Assembly: GCF_018424685.1 (NCBI RefSeq)
Contig: NZ_QTKX01000001.1
Span: 868,001 to 932,000, forward strand
Source: Mesobacillus boroniphilus
Lineage (GTDB): Bacteria; Bacillota; Bacilli; Bacillales; Cytobacillaceae
Direction: 5' to 3'
Length of the DNA stretch: 64,000 nucleotides
The translations under genes were made by a program, and so were the position numbers. This document shows, one piece after another, positions 35,380 to 44,140 of the stretch (positions within the stretch are counted from its first letter, which is position 1; each line of letters begins with the position of its first letter). The notes beneath the pieces were generated by a model. It was not told the origin of the DNA and made no database searches. It saw only the letters and a list, made by a program, of their open reading frames with translations.

Positions 35380-35847
35380 TTAAATAAGAATACCAGCTGG
35401 TACTGGTACCCTTAAAAAGACGTTGAAGGTGCCATAAAGTATTACCATCACAAGACACGAAAGAAGCAGGGGCTTCAAATATCCAAATAACCCTTGTTTT
35501 TCGTCTCTTAAATAGACGCTTATGAGTGTTAGAAAAATAGCACTAGTCACGTAAAAACCTATTATAGGTATGAGAATGGTGTAGAGAATCAAAGCAGTAA
35601 TGCTGATCCATCTTCTTTTGGGATTACTAATTGCTTCTGCATTCTCACTTTTGTCTATATCCTCATAATTTTTATAAAAAATTACTTTTAACAGTAGTAT
35701 TACTCCTAATAATGAAAAAATGAAAATAACAACTTTTGGGAAAATATCTGCAGGAGATGTAAGTGTTTTTGTATTTACATAAAATAAAGCACTAATAGCC
35801 AAAACAATGATTGAAACAATTAAATCTTTCTTTCTTTCACTTTGCAT
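35380..35847 (-). CDS. Tripartite tricarboxylate transporter small membrane subunit, TctB-like
   Basis: 155 residues, four helices, opening with a charged RKKDLIVSIIVLAIS and ending VFLRVPVPAGIL, both typical of TctB. Lies 15 nt downstream of tctA. Part of a binding-protein-dependent secondary importer; sulfolactate uptake by such a system (SlcHFG) is known in Chromohalobacter. Confidence 0.82.
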   Translation of the reverse strand: MQSERKKDLIVSIIVLAISALFYVNTKTLTSPADIFPKVVIFIFSLLGVILLLKVIFYKNYEDIDKSENAEAISNPKRRWISITALILYTILIPIIGFYVTSAIFLTLISVYLRDEKQGLFGYLKPLLLSCLVMVILYGTFNVFLRVPVPAGILI

Positions 35848-35862
35848 ACAACCACCTTCCCT

Positions 35863-37386
35863 TCATTTCTTGATATCGATGTTTTTATTTTGTTTGAACG
35901 TCCTTTTTTCAAGTTGGGATAAAAGTATAGGAGTTACTATGGATAACCCTGTCAAAATTATTAATGTAATAGTGATTGGGCTAGTGAAAAAAATTGTAGC
36001 TAGACTAGTACCCGTTTGTGCAACAAGATTTGCTTGGACAAATCCATTCTCAGCAATAACACCTAAGATTAGCCCTAACACAATAGGAGCGGGTAACACA
36101 TCAAACTTCATTGAAAAATATCCCAAAATGCCACAGGCTAACATTACAAAAACATCTAAGATGCTGTTTCGAATTGAGTATGATCCGATAACCGCTAAAA
36201 CTGCAATAATGGGAGCTAAATAATGAAGGGGTACTGCTATTGTCTTTACAAAAAACCTTGTTCCAATAAGGCCTAAAATTAGGAGTAAAACATTTGCTAC
36301 AATCAATCCCATCATGAAGGTGTACGCAATTTCACTGGATTCTGTAAATAATTTTGAACCAGGGGTTAAACCATGAATTAATAATCCCCCTAAAAGAACG
36401 GCTGCCACAGGGCTGCCTGGTATTCCTAATGTTAATAAAGGGATAAGAGAGGAACTAACTGTTGAACTATTAGCAGACTCGCTTGTAACGACACCATCAA
36501 AATGGCCTTTTCCAAATTCCTTCGGTGTTTTTGAAAAGCGCTTTGATTCATTGTAAGCAACAAATCCGGCAACATTGCCTCCTGCGCCTGGTAATATACC
36601 TATAATGGTTCCAATTAATGAACTTCTTAATAAAACGACAGGTCTTTTGAGTGTTTCTATTATCGTTTTTTTGTAGATTCCTTTCCGTTCTGTATAGGAG
36701 GCAATGTATTTATCGTTTTTTTCCATCATATTAAGGACCTGAGGGATTGAAAAGAAGCCTATCATTGCTGGGAGAAGGTTAATCCCTTCAATTAATTTAT
36801 CAAAACCAAAAGTAAATCTAGGGTATCCAGAAACAGGATCCAATCCTATTAAAGCTAGCAAAAGACCAAACGCTCCGCCGATAAGTCCCTTAGTAATGGA
36901 TTTTCCTGCTAAACTCCCGATTATAGTTAAACCGAAAACAGCGAGCCAAAAGTTCTCTGCAGGTCCAAAGCCTAATGCAAAGTTTGCAAGAGGAGAGGCC
37001 AAAAAGATTAAAAATAGTGTACCAATAATACCACCTATAACAGAGGCTACGAGTGCGGCAATTAAGGCTCTATCTGCTTCTCCTTTTAAAGTTAAGGGAT
37101 ACCCATCAAAAGTGGTTGCAACTGCAGCAGGTGTCCCTGGTGTATTAATAAGTATTGCTGAATTCGCTCCACCAAACATGGATCCCACATATAATGACCC
37201 TAATGCTAATAATCCGGTGGCTGGATGCATCCCAAATGTTATTGGAACAAGCAAGGCAACTCCCATAGTTGCTGACAGACCAGGAAGCGTCCCGACAATA
37301 ATTCCAGCTATAACACACAGCGCCATGATCGTTAAGTTTTGATAACCCAGGCTTTGTGTTAATCCATTAAGAATTTCTGAAGCCAT
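35863..37386 (-). CDS. Tripartite tricarboxylate transporter large membrane subunit, TctA-like
   Basis: 507 residues, about eleven helices, with family motifs GTLPGLSATMGVALLVPITF, MFGGANSAILINTPGTPAA and GAGGNVAGFVAYNESKR. Translocation channel of the TTT system. AAGGGGGGG site before ATG 37386. Follows tctC by 150 bp. Confidence 0.9.
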   Translation of the reverse strand: MASEILNGLTQSLGYQNLTIMALCVIAGIIVGTLPGLSATMGVALLVPITFGMHPATGLLALGSLYVGSMFGGANSAILINTPGTPAAVATTFDGYPLTLKGEADRALIAALVASVIGGIIGTLFLIFLASPLANFALGFGPAENFWLAVFGLTIIGSLAGKSITKGLIGGAFGLLLALIGLDPVSGYPRFTFGFDKLIEGINLLPAMIGFFSIPQVLNMMEKNDKYIASYTERKGIYKKTIIETLKRPVVLLRSSLIGTIIGILPGAGGNVAGFVAYNESKRFSKTPKEFGKGHFDGVVTSESANSSTVSSSLIPLLTLGIPGSPVAAVLLGGLLIHGLTPGSKLFTESSEIAYTFMMGLIVANVLLLILGLIGTRFFVKTIAVPLHYLAPIIAVLAVIGSYSIRNSILDVFVMLACGILGYFSMKFDVLPAPIVLGLILGVIAENGFVQANLVAQTGTSLATIFFTSPITITLIILTGLSIVTPILLSQLEKRTFKQNKNIDIKK

Positions 37387-37536
37387 TGAAACCCCCCCTT
37401 TTAAGAATATAAAATTTCATACTTCAAGGAAAAAATTAACGGATCCCTTTTATCTTGAGGTACCATATCTCTAGTTAAAGGCTCTGTTAGATAAAATTGA
37501 TCCGTTATATTAAATTGTTAAGGTCATGTCCCGATA

Positions 37537-38535
37537 TTATTTATTTAAAAGCTCAAATTCCTCAAGAAGTTTTTCAGCCTCTACTTTTTCTTGACTAATA
37601 ATTTCTGCCCATTCTTCACCTGATAAAAATCCATCTACTAAACCAGCCTTTTTCATCTTTTCCTGATATTCAGGTAGCTTAGTAATTTGCTCTAAAGCTT
37701 TAAATATTTTTTCTTGGTATTCTTTTGGGGTTCCCTTAGGGAGTGCTAAACCTCGGTCAATAGCAGCTACTATATCGATGCCTTGCTCCTTAAAAGTAGG
37801 AACATCTGGTAGCCATTCATGCCTTTCTTCTGTTCCGATTGCTAAAATTTTGAACTGACTCCGATCTTTGGTAACATCCCCGACATTCCCAACAATTGCA
37901 TCAATATGGCCTCCTAGTAATTGTGATACTTGATCGGCAGATCCGGGAAGTGGAACAGTAGTCACTTTTACTCCGGCAGCACTCATAAACTTTAGTGCTG
38001 TTAAATGATCACCTGTTAGATGTCCTGTCAATCCAACAGAAAGACTCCCAGGCTTATCCTTTAACTTTTGTATAAACTGATCAAGTGTTTTAATCTCACT
38101 GTCTGCTTTTACTGCTATAACTTGAGGGTCATGTACAAGACGAGCCAAAATCTCAAATTGATCTGTTTGATATTGTGTTGGTTTTCCCAAGGGTTGTAAA
38201 ATAATATGAGGTGTGTTGATAGAACCCATCGTATAACCATTAGGTTTTGCCTTTGCTAACTCCGCAAAACCTACCTCTCCACCTGCACCAGGCTTATACT
38301 CAATCACCATACTCTTTGGAAAATAATCTTTCCAAAACTTTTCAATAATTCTTTGATTTGTATCGGTTGTGCCTCCTGGACTAAAAGGAACAATATTTCG
38401 AATGTCTTGTTTTGGATATCCTTCATCAGCACTAACCTTAGGGGGCTCAGTTGCAGAGTTTTTTACAGATGAAGAACAACCTGTAATTAGAAGTGCTGAA
38501 AAAATCAGGGTAAAGATGAAAGTTATTTTCCTCAT
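37537..38535 (-). CDS. TctC/Bug-family substrate-binding lipoprotein
   Basis: 332 residues; lipobox signal LLITGCSSS, then NIVPFSPGGTTDTNQR and YKPGAGGEVGFAEL, the carboxylate-binding beta-loops of Bug proteins. Captures the substrate outside the membrane for TctA/TctB. Position in the sulfonate cluster points to sulfolactate or sulfopropionate. Preceded by operator site 4 and a cre-like site. Confidence 0.9.
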   Translation of the reverse strand: MRKITFIFTLIFSALLITGCSSSVKNSATEPPKVSADEGYPKQDIRNIVPFSPGGTTDTNQRIIEKFWKDYFPKSMVIEYKPGAGGEVGFAELAKAKPNGYTMGSINTPHIILQPLGKPTQYQTDQFEILARLVHDPQVIAVKADSEIKTLDQFIQKLKDKPGSLSVGLTGHLTGDHLTALKFMSAAGVKVTTVPLPGSADQVSQLLGGHIDAIVGNVGDVTKDRSQFKILAIGTEERHEWLPDVPTFKEQGIDIVAAIDRGLALPKGTPKEYQEKIFKALEQITKLPEYQEKMKKAGLVDGFLSGEEWAEIISQEKVEAEKLLEEFELLNK

Positions 38536-38617
38536 ATTATCCTCCTCTAATTTTACATTAATATGGAACTTTTCAATTGATGGTAATTCTTTTGGAAACT
38601 GTCCGATCCCCCCCTTA

Positions 38618-38632
38618 ATGTAAACGTTATCA
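38618..38632. promoter_or_regulatory. Catabolite-responsive element (cre) before tctC
   Basis: ATGTAAACGTTATCA fits the CcpA consensus WTGNAANCGNWNNCW at every position. Lying between operator 4 and the tctC start, it would place uptake under carbon catabolite repression. Confidence 0.65.
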
Positions 38633-38699
38633 TTCTTTTGAGTAAAAAAATCACTTAAAACAACTTAAAACAAGGGTGAATAGTGAAAAAGTAGTTATT

Positions 38700-38716
38700 G
38701 ACTCAGTGACCCAACC
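38700..38716. promoter_or_regulatory. Operator site 4 (before tctC)
   Basis: On the minus strand GGTTGGGTCACTGAGTC; shares an 11-nt identical core with site 3. The 1.6 kb from the tctC start to 40160 holds only regulatory sites, a Zn-ribbon-like scrap (CPECGDSL at 38941-39018) and two tRNA-derived repeats. Confidence 0.7.
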
Positions 38717-39070
38717 AGTTGTAATTATTAAATCATGATTTTTGTAAATATTCAATATATTTAGAATAATTTTTTTTGCTTTTTTTTGCAATATGATTAA
38801 TGTCCCAGGTTTATACTCTTTTTATTTAGATCTTTATTGAATGAAGGGTAGTATAGTTTAATAAGCATTTATGTTGTAATGTTATAATCATATGTATTAA
38901 ATTAAGCGAAAAGTTTCATATATCTGAAGTAGAGAGTGGATTGTCTTGTGTATATGTCTGTCCTGAATGTGGAGATTCTCTTATTGCTGGAAATGGAGTA
39001 CAAAAGAAGAACCATTAATATTTCAGTACTTCAAAGTGGATCAGGTACCAGAAAAACAGGTGTCGGCAAG

Positions 39071-39180
39071 CTTCAAAACCGCTTGTAACCTGCGTTTCAG
39101 GTCAGGTGGGTTCGATTCCCACATAATCCCGCCAATATACATAAATTAGTAGCCGCTCAGAATACTGGCGGTTTTTTTGT
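39071..39180 (+). repeat. tRNA-Sec 3'-part copy A with terminator
   Basis: 39071-39134 aligns without gaps to the 3' 64 nt of tRNA-Sec with a few changes (variable-arm loop and acceptor). It is followed by ataaattagtagccgctcag and a ggcggtttttt hairpin shared with copies B, C and E. Upstream agaaaaacaggtgtcggcaa resembles the flank of copy E. Read as a decayed attachment site. Confidence 0.85.
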
Positions 39181-39615
39181 GTGAAGAAACCAGTGTAACT
39201 TGGAAATATGAAGTGCCTTTTTCATTTTAGGAGCATAAGATACGTCCCTGTGCTTCTGCTGACAAAACTTTTATGCAATTTTTTCTCCTCACGCCTCTAT
39301 AAACAATTAGCCATAATAGTAAAAATCGTGCGTTTTTAGAAAGTAATCATGGAGAACAAAGTGGGGTTTGAAGAGTTAGTCTATTTAGTTATGGCAACTC
39401 AATGTGATAGTAAGCAATACCTTCGGAATCTAATGCATCTAGACTGCCTTTATGATGGCTGAAATTTAAAATGAAAATATATAGTAATTCGGTGCCGAGT
39501 TAGGTGCCCATTTTAAAAATTTAATGATATTGCATAACACTCTAGATAACAGAAACCTTATTCTATAGTACTTTTAAGGCTTCTTTTTTTACTAGAAATT
39601 ACATACTGTATAGAA

Positions 39616-39726
39616 CTTCAAAACCGCTTGTGACCTGCGTGCCAGGTCAGGTGGGTTCGATTCCCACGCAGTCCCGCCATAATACATTAATTAGTAACCG
39701 CTCAGCATTCTGGGCGGTTTTTTTGT
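39616..39726 (+). repeat. tRNA-Sec 3'-part copy B, identical to the tRNA
   Basis: 39616-39679 is identical over 64 nt to 22451-22514 of selC, from the anticodon loop to CCA; no 5' half precedes it. Followed by the accgctcagcattctgggcggttttttt terminator in two arms (accgctcag/ctgggcggt). Identity suggests the most recent site, or selection to keep it functional as an attachment core. Confidence 0.92.
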
Positions 39727-39971
39727 ATTTGAAATTGATAGTGGAAGGTCCTTATCAAAATAGAAGATTAAAGCCCTCTCATAGCGATAATTAAGGCAGC
39801 GTTTAATAGTTAATGTAAAGTAAACTCACCCAAACTTATGTGTTGTCACCACGCGTATTGTGAAGCTGTTGCGAAGATTGTACTTGTATAGATTTTGAAC
39901 CATTAACCTGTGGTGGATAAGACTTTTTATCATATGGATTTACTCTATTATAGGTTATTTCGACTCTGGAA

Positions 39972-40000
39972 TGAGACGCAAGAACCGTCCCCAGGTCTCA
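39972..40000. repeat. Short hairpin repeat tgagac...gtctca
   Basis: tgagacgcaagaaccgtccccaggtctca: perfect 6-bp ends around aagaaccgtcccc, a motif recalled as dispersed in Bacillaceae genomes. Lies upstream of the Mrr-like gene. Confidence 0.45.
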
Positions 40001-40159
40001 AACAATTGACTTCATGACAATTTCTCCTTTTGGTTTAATACTAATTCAATTATCTTACAAATTTCACCACAGGACAAACAAACATTCCCTGAAATATATT
40101 CGTTTAGACTTCAAAATGAGGTAAAATAAGGAAAAGAGTAATTCAAAGGGTTGGTGCTA

Positions 40160-41110
40160 ATGCCAAAGAGATTCCTGTGTCTAATACATAAAGAAATAAT
40201 TAGGGAAGGACTTGACGACTCGGGGACTAAGATCGTTCCATATTGTACTCACTGTGATTGTCAAAGGGAAATTGATCAGATCACAATTATGAAAGAACAT
40301 GAATATCAGAGTGAATTTCAAAAGTATAAAAGTCAATTGCAAAGACCAAGTTTGCGAAAGGACTTACTAGGTTATTTGGTTGGCTTATTTTTTGTTGGTT
40401 TAGGGATAACAAATACAGTTAATTCGGAAAGTATATTCCTTACTTTAATTGGAGTTTTTGTAATACTGATAGGTTTTCTTTTCTTTTTTATCACATATAC
40501 CTATAAGCCAGAAGAACCAAAGAAACCTAATAAACCTTCGATTGACGATTTATATTATAGCAAAAAGGAACATTTTGACCCATTGCAATCCGAAGTTAAT
40601 CAATACAAAGCAAAATTGAAAATTCATTATAATAATCAAACAATCATAGTACATGAAATGGTTGAAATAGACAATATGGACGGCTTTGAATTTGAGAAAT
40701 ACATTGCCGAACTACTAAAAAATTTAGAATTTGGCAGAGCAATTGTAACTAAAAAAAGTGGGGACTTTGGAGCTGACATTATTGTATTTGACAAGAATCA
40801 TGAAAAAGTTGCAGTTCAATGTAAACGATATGGAATAAAAAATCTTGTTGGAGTTGACGCTCTACAACAAATACATTCAGCTATGGGATACTTTGATTGT
40901 CAAAAAGCAATGGTTATAACTAACTCGAATTTCTCTAAACCAGCTTATCAAATGGCTCAGAAACTCGAAGTTGAATTATGGAACAGAAAAACACTAAAAG
41001 AAAAAATAGCAAGTCTCAAAAAGGAAAATTGGAATGACTATCTCGATATGTTTTATCTCGCTCCAATTCGTAATGTTCCTCTTGAAGATGGCAAGATCAT
41101 GTATGTATAA
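40160..41110 (+). CDS. Membrane-anchored Mrr-like restriction endonuclease-fold protein
   Basis: 316 residues. N-terminal C29-x2-C32-x-C34 (possible metal knot), two membrane helices (about 71-88 and 92-114), and an Mrr_cat domain at about 170-295: FEFEKYIAELL, D206 in SGDFGADIIVF and Q220/K222 in VAVQCKRYG, the D...QxK core. Mrr-type enzymes cut foreign or modified DNA; the membrane anchor suggests surveillance at the envelope (inference). Cargo of a tRNA-Sec-bounded segment, convergent with a coiled-coil membrane protein. Confidence 0.82.
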   Translation: MPKRFLCLIHKEIIREGLDDSGTKIVPYCTHCDCQREIDQITIMKEHEYQSEFQKYKSQLQRPSLRKDLLGYLVGLFFVGLGITNTVNSESIFLTLIGVFVILIGFLFFFITYTYKPEEPKKPNKPSIDDLYYSKKEHFDPLQSEVNQYKAKLKIHYNNQTIIVHEMVEIDNMDGFEFEKYIAELLKNLEFGRAIVTKKSGDFGADIIVFDKNHEKVAVQCKRYGIKNLVGVDALQQIHSAMGYFDCQKAMVITNSNFSKPAYQMAQKLEVELWNRKTLKEKIASLKKENWNDYLDMFYLAPIRNVPLEDGKIMYV

Positions 41111-41132
41111 AAAGACAATGTGTATATATGTA

Positions 41133-41166
41133 AAAAAAGGGAAGCTGAAAGCAGCTATTCCTTTTA
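41133..41166. terminator. Bidirectional terminator
   Basis: Stem aaagggaagctg/cagctattccttt, T-rich on both sides, between convergent genes. Confidence 0.75.
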
Positions 41167-41185
41167 TTACTGTTGATATTCATTT

Positions 41186-42460
41186 TTAATATTGTTTCGG
41201 AGTTGATTGAGACAATTTCTCTATAATTGATTGAATGAATTGGGGGTTGTTTGTAATTGCCTCAATAATATTCTGTTGTTGGACTGGAGCTTGCTGTACA
41301 GGTGCATTAGAAAGCTCAACACCAAAGTATTTATTAACAAGAGTTTGTTTGACTTCTTTTTGTTTCTCTGGTTCTAAGTCCTTTAGATAAGGGTCTAATG
41401 AAGCAAGCTCTAATTCTATTTTTCTATTACGTCTTTCTTCATTTCTATGGTTTGTTGCTTGTTTTGCACAATAGGTGAAAAGTGTCAAACCGATACCAGT
41501 TAAGACGATTCTGCTAATAAGAGTTGTCCAATCAAATGCTCCTTCATGCAATAAAAGGAATTTGACTCCTAAAATAATTACTCCAATCATAGAAACAATC
41601 GAAGCAAAATTCCACCAGAAAGCTTTTTTACCTTCGTTATTGGCAATTTTTTGATAACCATGAGCAAGACCATTCATACTAATAATTCCAATGATTTTTT
41701 CTGCTTCTTTGTTCATTGCGTTTATTTGGTCAAGTTCAGCTTGAGCTTTTGTTCTGAAGTCGTCAGTTATTGCTTTGAATTGATCTGCTTGATCGATTAT
41801 TTGTTGTTTGAACTTATGTTCATAAGTTTCAAGAGTATCATTGAAGTCAACTTCACTTTCCTTTATAAATGTATGGAATAGTTCATTTCGTGAAGTTTGA
41901 GTTTGTAAAAATTGACCTTGAAAATCGTTTACTATGGTATCAATTCTGTTTTTTTGACTTTCAATTGAAGTGGTCAGGTCATTCAACTTTTCAGTGTTTT
42001 TATTCAATGCTGTCGAGACTTCTGTTGCTTCTTTTTCTAGGTTTGATAAATGTTGACCAACTGACTGTCGAAACTTTATAACTGAACTTCTTACTCCTTC
42101 AATTTCTTCTGGAGTTTTTGTAACCGATACTTGAGGGAAGTAAAGTAACAAGGTTTCAAGGTAACTCAATACATTAGTTAAATGACCTTCGTTTCTATAA
42201 TTCTTATAATTAGTGATTTCACTTAAGACTTGAGATATAGGACTGTTAATATTATCCATTGTACTAGTTGGGACTAACCACGGGTCTGCTTTATCTAGAG
42301 CTTCCTTCAGAAAGTCAAATGTTGAACTAATACGTCCTAACATTTGCAACGTTCTGCTGGATAAATCAGAGGTGTCAATTTCATTTAAAGTTTGAATAAC
42401 TCTTTCCATATTTGTATATGCAGCATGACCAGTCGTTCGTTCTTCTAACGCTATTTGCAT
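41186..42460 (-). CDS. Coiled-coil membrane protein of unknown function
   Basis: 424 residues. A long helical coiled-coil region (about 125-260, e.g. NKNTEKLNDLTTSIESQKNR) is followed by two membrane helices (about 285-335) and a tail with the Gln/Pro stretch NAPVQQAPVQQQN. Start ATG 42460 behind GGGAGG; the in-frame extension of 24 codons precedes that site. No family recognised; the shape (sensor coil plus membrane pair) is common among phage-defence genes. The 535 bp to the next gene hold repeat copy C. Confidence 0.7.
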   Translation of the reverse strand: MQIALEERTTGHAAYTNMERVIQTLNEIDTSDLSSRTLQMLGRISSTFDFLKEALDKADPWLVPTSTMDNINSPISQVLSEITNYKNYRNEGHLTNVLSYLETLLLYFPQVSVTKTPEEIEGVRSSVIKFRQSVGQHLSNLEKEATEVSTALNKNTEKLNDLTTSIESQKNRIDTIVNDFQGQFLQTQTSRNELFHTFIKESEVDFNDTLETYEHKFKQQIIDQADQFKAITDDFRTKAQAELDQINAMNKEAEKIIGIISMNGLAHGYQKIANNEGKKAFWWNFASIVSMIGVIILGVKFLLLHEGAFDWTTLISRIVLTGIGLTLFTYCAKQATNHRNEERRNRKIELELASLDPYLKDLEPEKQKEVKQTLVNKYFGVELSNAPVQQAPVQQQNIIEAITNNPQFIQSIIEKLSQSTPKQY

Positions 42461-42729
42461 AATAGGTATTCCTCCCTTGCATATCAACAATATTATAGAA
42501 ATTATACAACAAGGTTCGATAAGAATGGGCAAATTTTTACAATTAATTATCGTTCAATGAAATTGGAGAGTGAGCTTATAAATAATTGACGTTGATATCC
42601 AAATATCGTAATATGATTCCGTAAGGTTCTGAACGAGTCCGTGTGGTTCTTGATAATAAAACCGAGTGACCATACAGCTCAAACACTTGATATGAATGAG
42701 TTCTTCTGGGTTGATTTAGGGAAGACAGT

Positions 42730-42840
42730 CTTCAAAACCGCTTGTGACCTGCGTGCCAGGTTAGCTGGGTTCGATTCCCAGGCGGTCCCGCCAAAATACA
42801 TAAATTAGTAAGCGCTCAGCATGCTGGGCGGTTTTTTTGT
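42730..42840 (+). repeat. tRNA-Sec 3'-part copy C with terminator
   Basis: 42730-42793 matches the tRNA 3' half; variable arm and T arm carry changes (ggttagctgggttcgatt, ccaggcggtccc) that keep the T stem paired. The following taagcgctcagcatgctgggcggtttttttgtgtgaag and a further ggtacgtccct stretch match copy A. Confidence 0.85.
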
Positions 42841-42994
42841 GTGAAGGATCCTTGATTTAAGGATACTTGGAAAGGTAAAGTACCTCTTCTACTTGGAAGC
42901 AAAAGGTACGTCCCTCTGTTTCTTTATAGTATAATAGAAGGAATTCATAAAATATTGCTAATGTTTTATTTTATTCTTAGAAAGGGGTACAATA

Positions 42995-43807
42995 ATGCAA
43001 TTTTTCTTTGACCACCTTGTTTGGTTCTTTAAGAAACCAGAGAAAGGAATTTCACCCTTAAAAGAAAGAGGACTTCATGTTGTTAAGGGTGGCCGTCATG
43101 AGTCTTGGGGAACATATAATACCCTATCTTATTTTGGCTTAAGTTATATTGAATTTTTAGGAATTGATAATCTATCAATAGCTGAACAGCATGATGAAAA
43201 TCGATTGATTACGCACATCGTTAAACAGTTAGCAAAAGAAAATCGGGAAGGTCCTGCGAAAGTAGCGATCCGAACAAATCAAATAGAAGAACTAGCAATA
43301 AAACTCAAGGCAGAAGGACTTACAGTATATGGGCCGCTAAATGGGGAGAGAGTTCGTGCTGATGGTCAAGTAATCAGGTGGTCATTGTTATTCCCTGAAT
43401 ACGCGGGAAAAAAGATTTCTTTACCGTTTTTTATTCAATGGGAAAAATCAGATGAAGAAAGGTATTCGGAATTAGAAGAACAAGGAGTCATAGGGTCACA
43501 CATAGTTGGTCAACCAAAATTAGAAAGTATTGGATTTGTGGTAGATGATTTGGATAAAACACTAGATATTTGGAGTAAATTGTTTGGCCTTACACAAGGA
43601 GAAGAGTATATCGATACGGAACTCAATGCCCGTTGCAGAAGTTTAAAATTGAACAGAACTAATTTATTGTTTTTTACACCAATTGGAGATGGACCGGCTG
43701 CTAAAGTGCTAAAAGAAAAAGGGGAGACTCCTTTTTTAGTGAATCTGATTGACACTAATCAAAGTCACTTTTTTGAAATGCTGGATGGTTATTGGAGGTT
43801 CCGGTAA
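42995..43807 (+). CDS. VOC-superfamily glyoxalase-like protein
   Basis: 270 residues with two halves; N-terminal FDHLVWFFKKPEKG and LHVVKGGRHESWGTYN match the glyoxalase-like (Glyoxalase_3) type, the second half LESIGFVVDDLDKTLDIWSK is a classical VOC start. AAAGGGG site. Function unknown; cargo of the copy C to copy D segment. Confidence 0.8.
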   Translation: MQFFFDHLVWFFKKPEKGISPLKERGLHVVKGGRHESWGTYNTLSYFGLSYIEFLGIDNLSIAEQHDENRLITHIVKQLAKENREGPAKVAIRTNQIEELAIKLKAEGLTVYGPLNGERVRADGQVIRWSLLFPEYAGKKISLPFFIQWEKSDEERYSELEEQGVIGSHIVGQPKLESIGFVVDDLDKTLDIWSKLFGLTQGEEYIDTELNARCRSLKLNRTNLLFFTPIGDGPAAKVLKEKGETPFLVNLIDTNQSHFFEMLDGYWRFR

Positions 43808-43852
43808 TTTATTAAAATAACTATTTACAGGTTAAGATTGAATAGAATCCTT

Positions 43853-43890
43853 ACTCAGTAACCGCTCAGTAAGCTGGGCGTTTTTTTTGT
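43853..43890 (+). terminator. Terminator related to the tRNA-repeat terminators
   Basis: gtaaccgctcagtaagctgggcg plus T run; same form as the hairpins after copies A, B, C and E but with no tRNA part in front. The 334 bp between 43807 and 44141 contain nothing else supported. Confidence 0.7.
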
Positions 43891-44140
43891 GTCTAGATAA
43901 TATCTTTACTGGGTGGGTACAGGTCTCAATTAGTAAAGGAACAATCTAATTAGAAAAAAATTAAGATTAAGATTTTCTAATTATAGATGATAAGTATAGA
44001 ATGGTAAGACTCCTTTGGAACCGCAATAAAATTTATATTTCGAATAACGAAGTTTTTTCTGAAGTTAAAAGGAGATTGTCCCACTATGTCGAAATAGTTT
44101 CTTTACACGAAATTTTTCACTACATAAGGAGGATTCTTTC

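Noticed and set aside
36896..37342. 148-codon ORF opposite tctA
   Set aside because: Antisense shadow of a clear TctA gene; composition reflects the complement of membrane codons.
39616..39679. Second functional tRNA-Sec gene
   Set aside because: Identical to the 3' 64 nt of selC but nothing matching the acceptor 5' strand or D arm precedes it.
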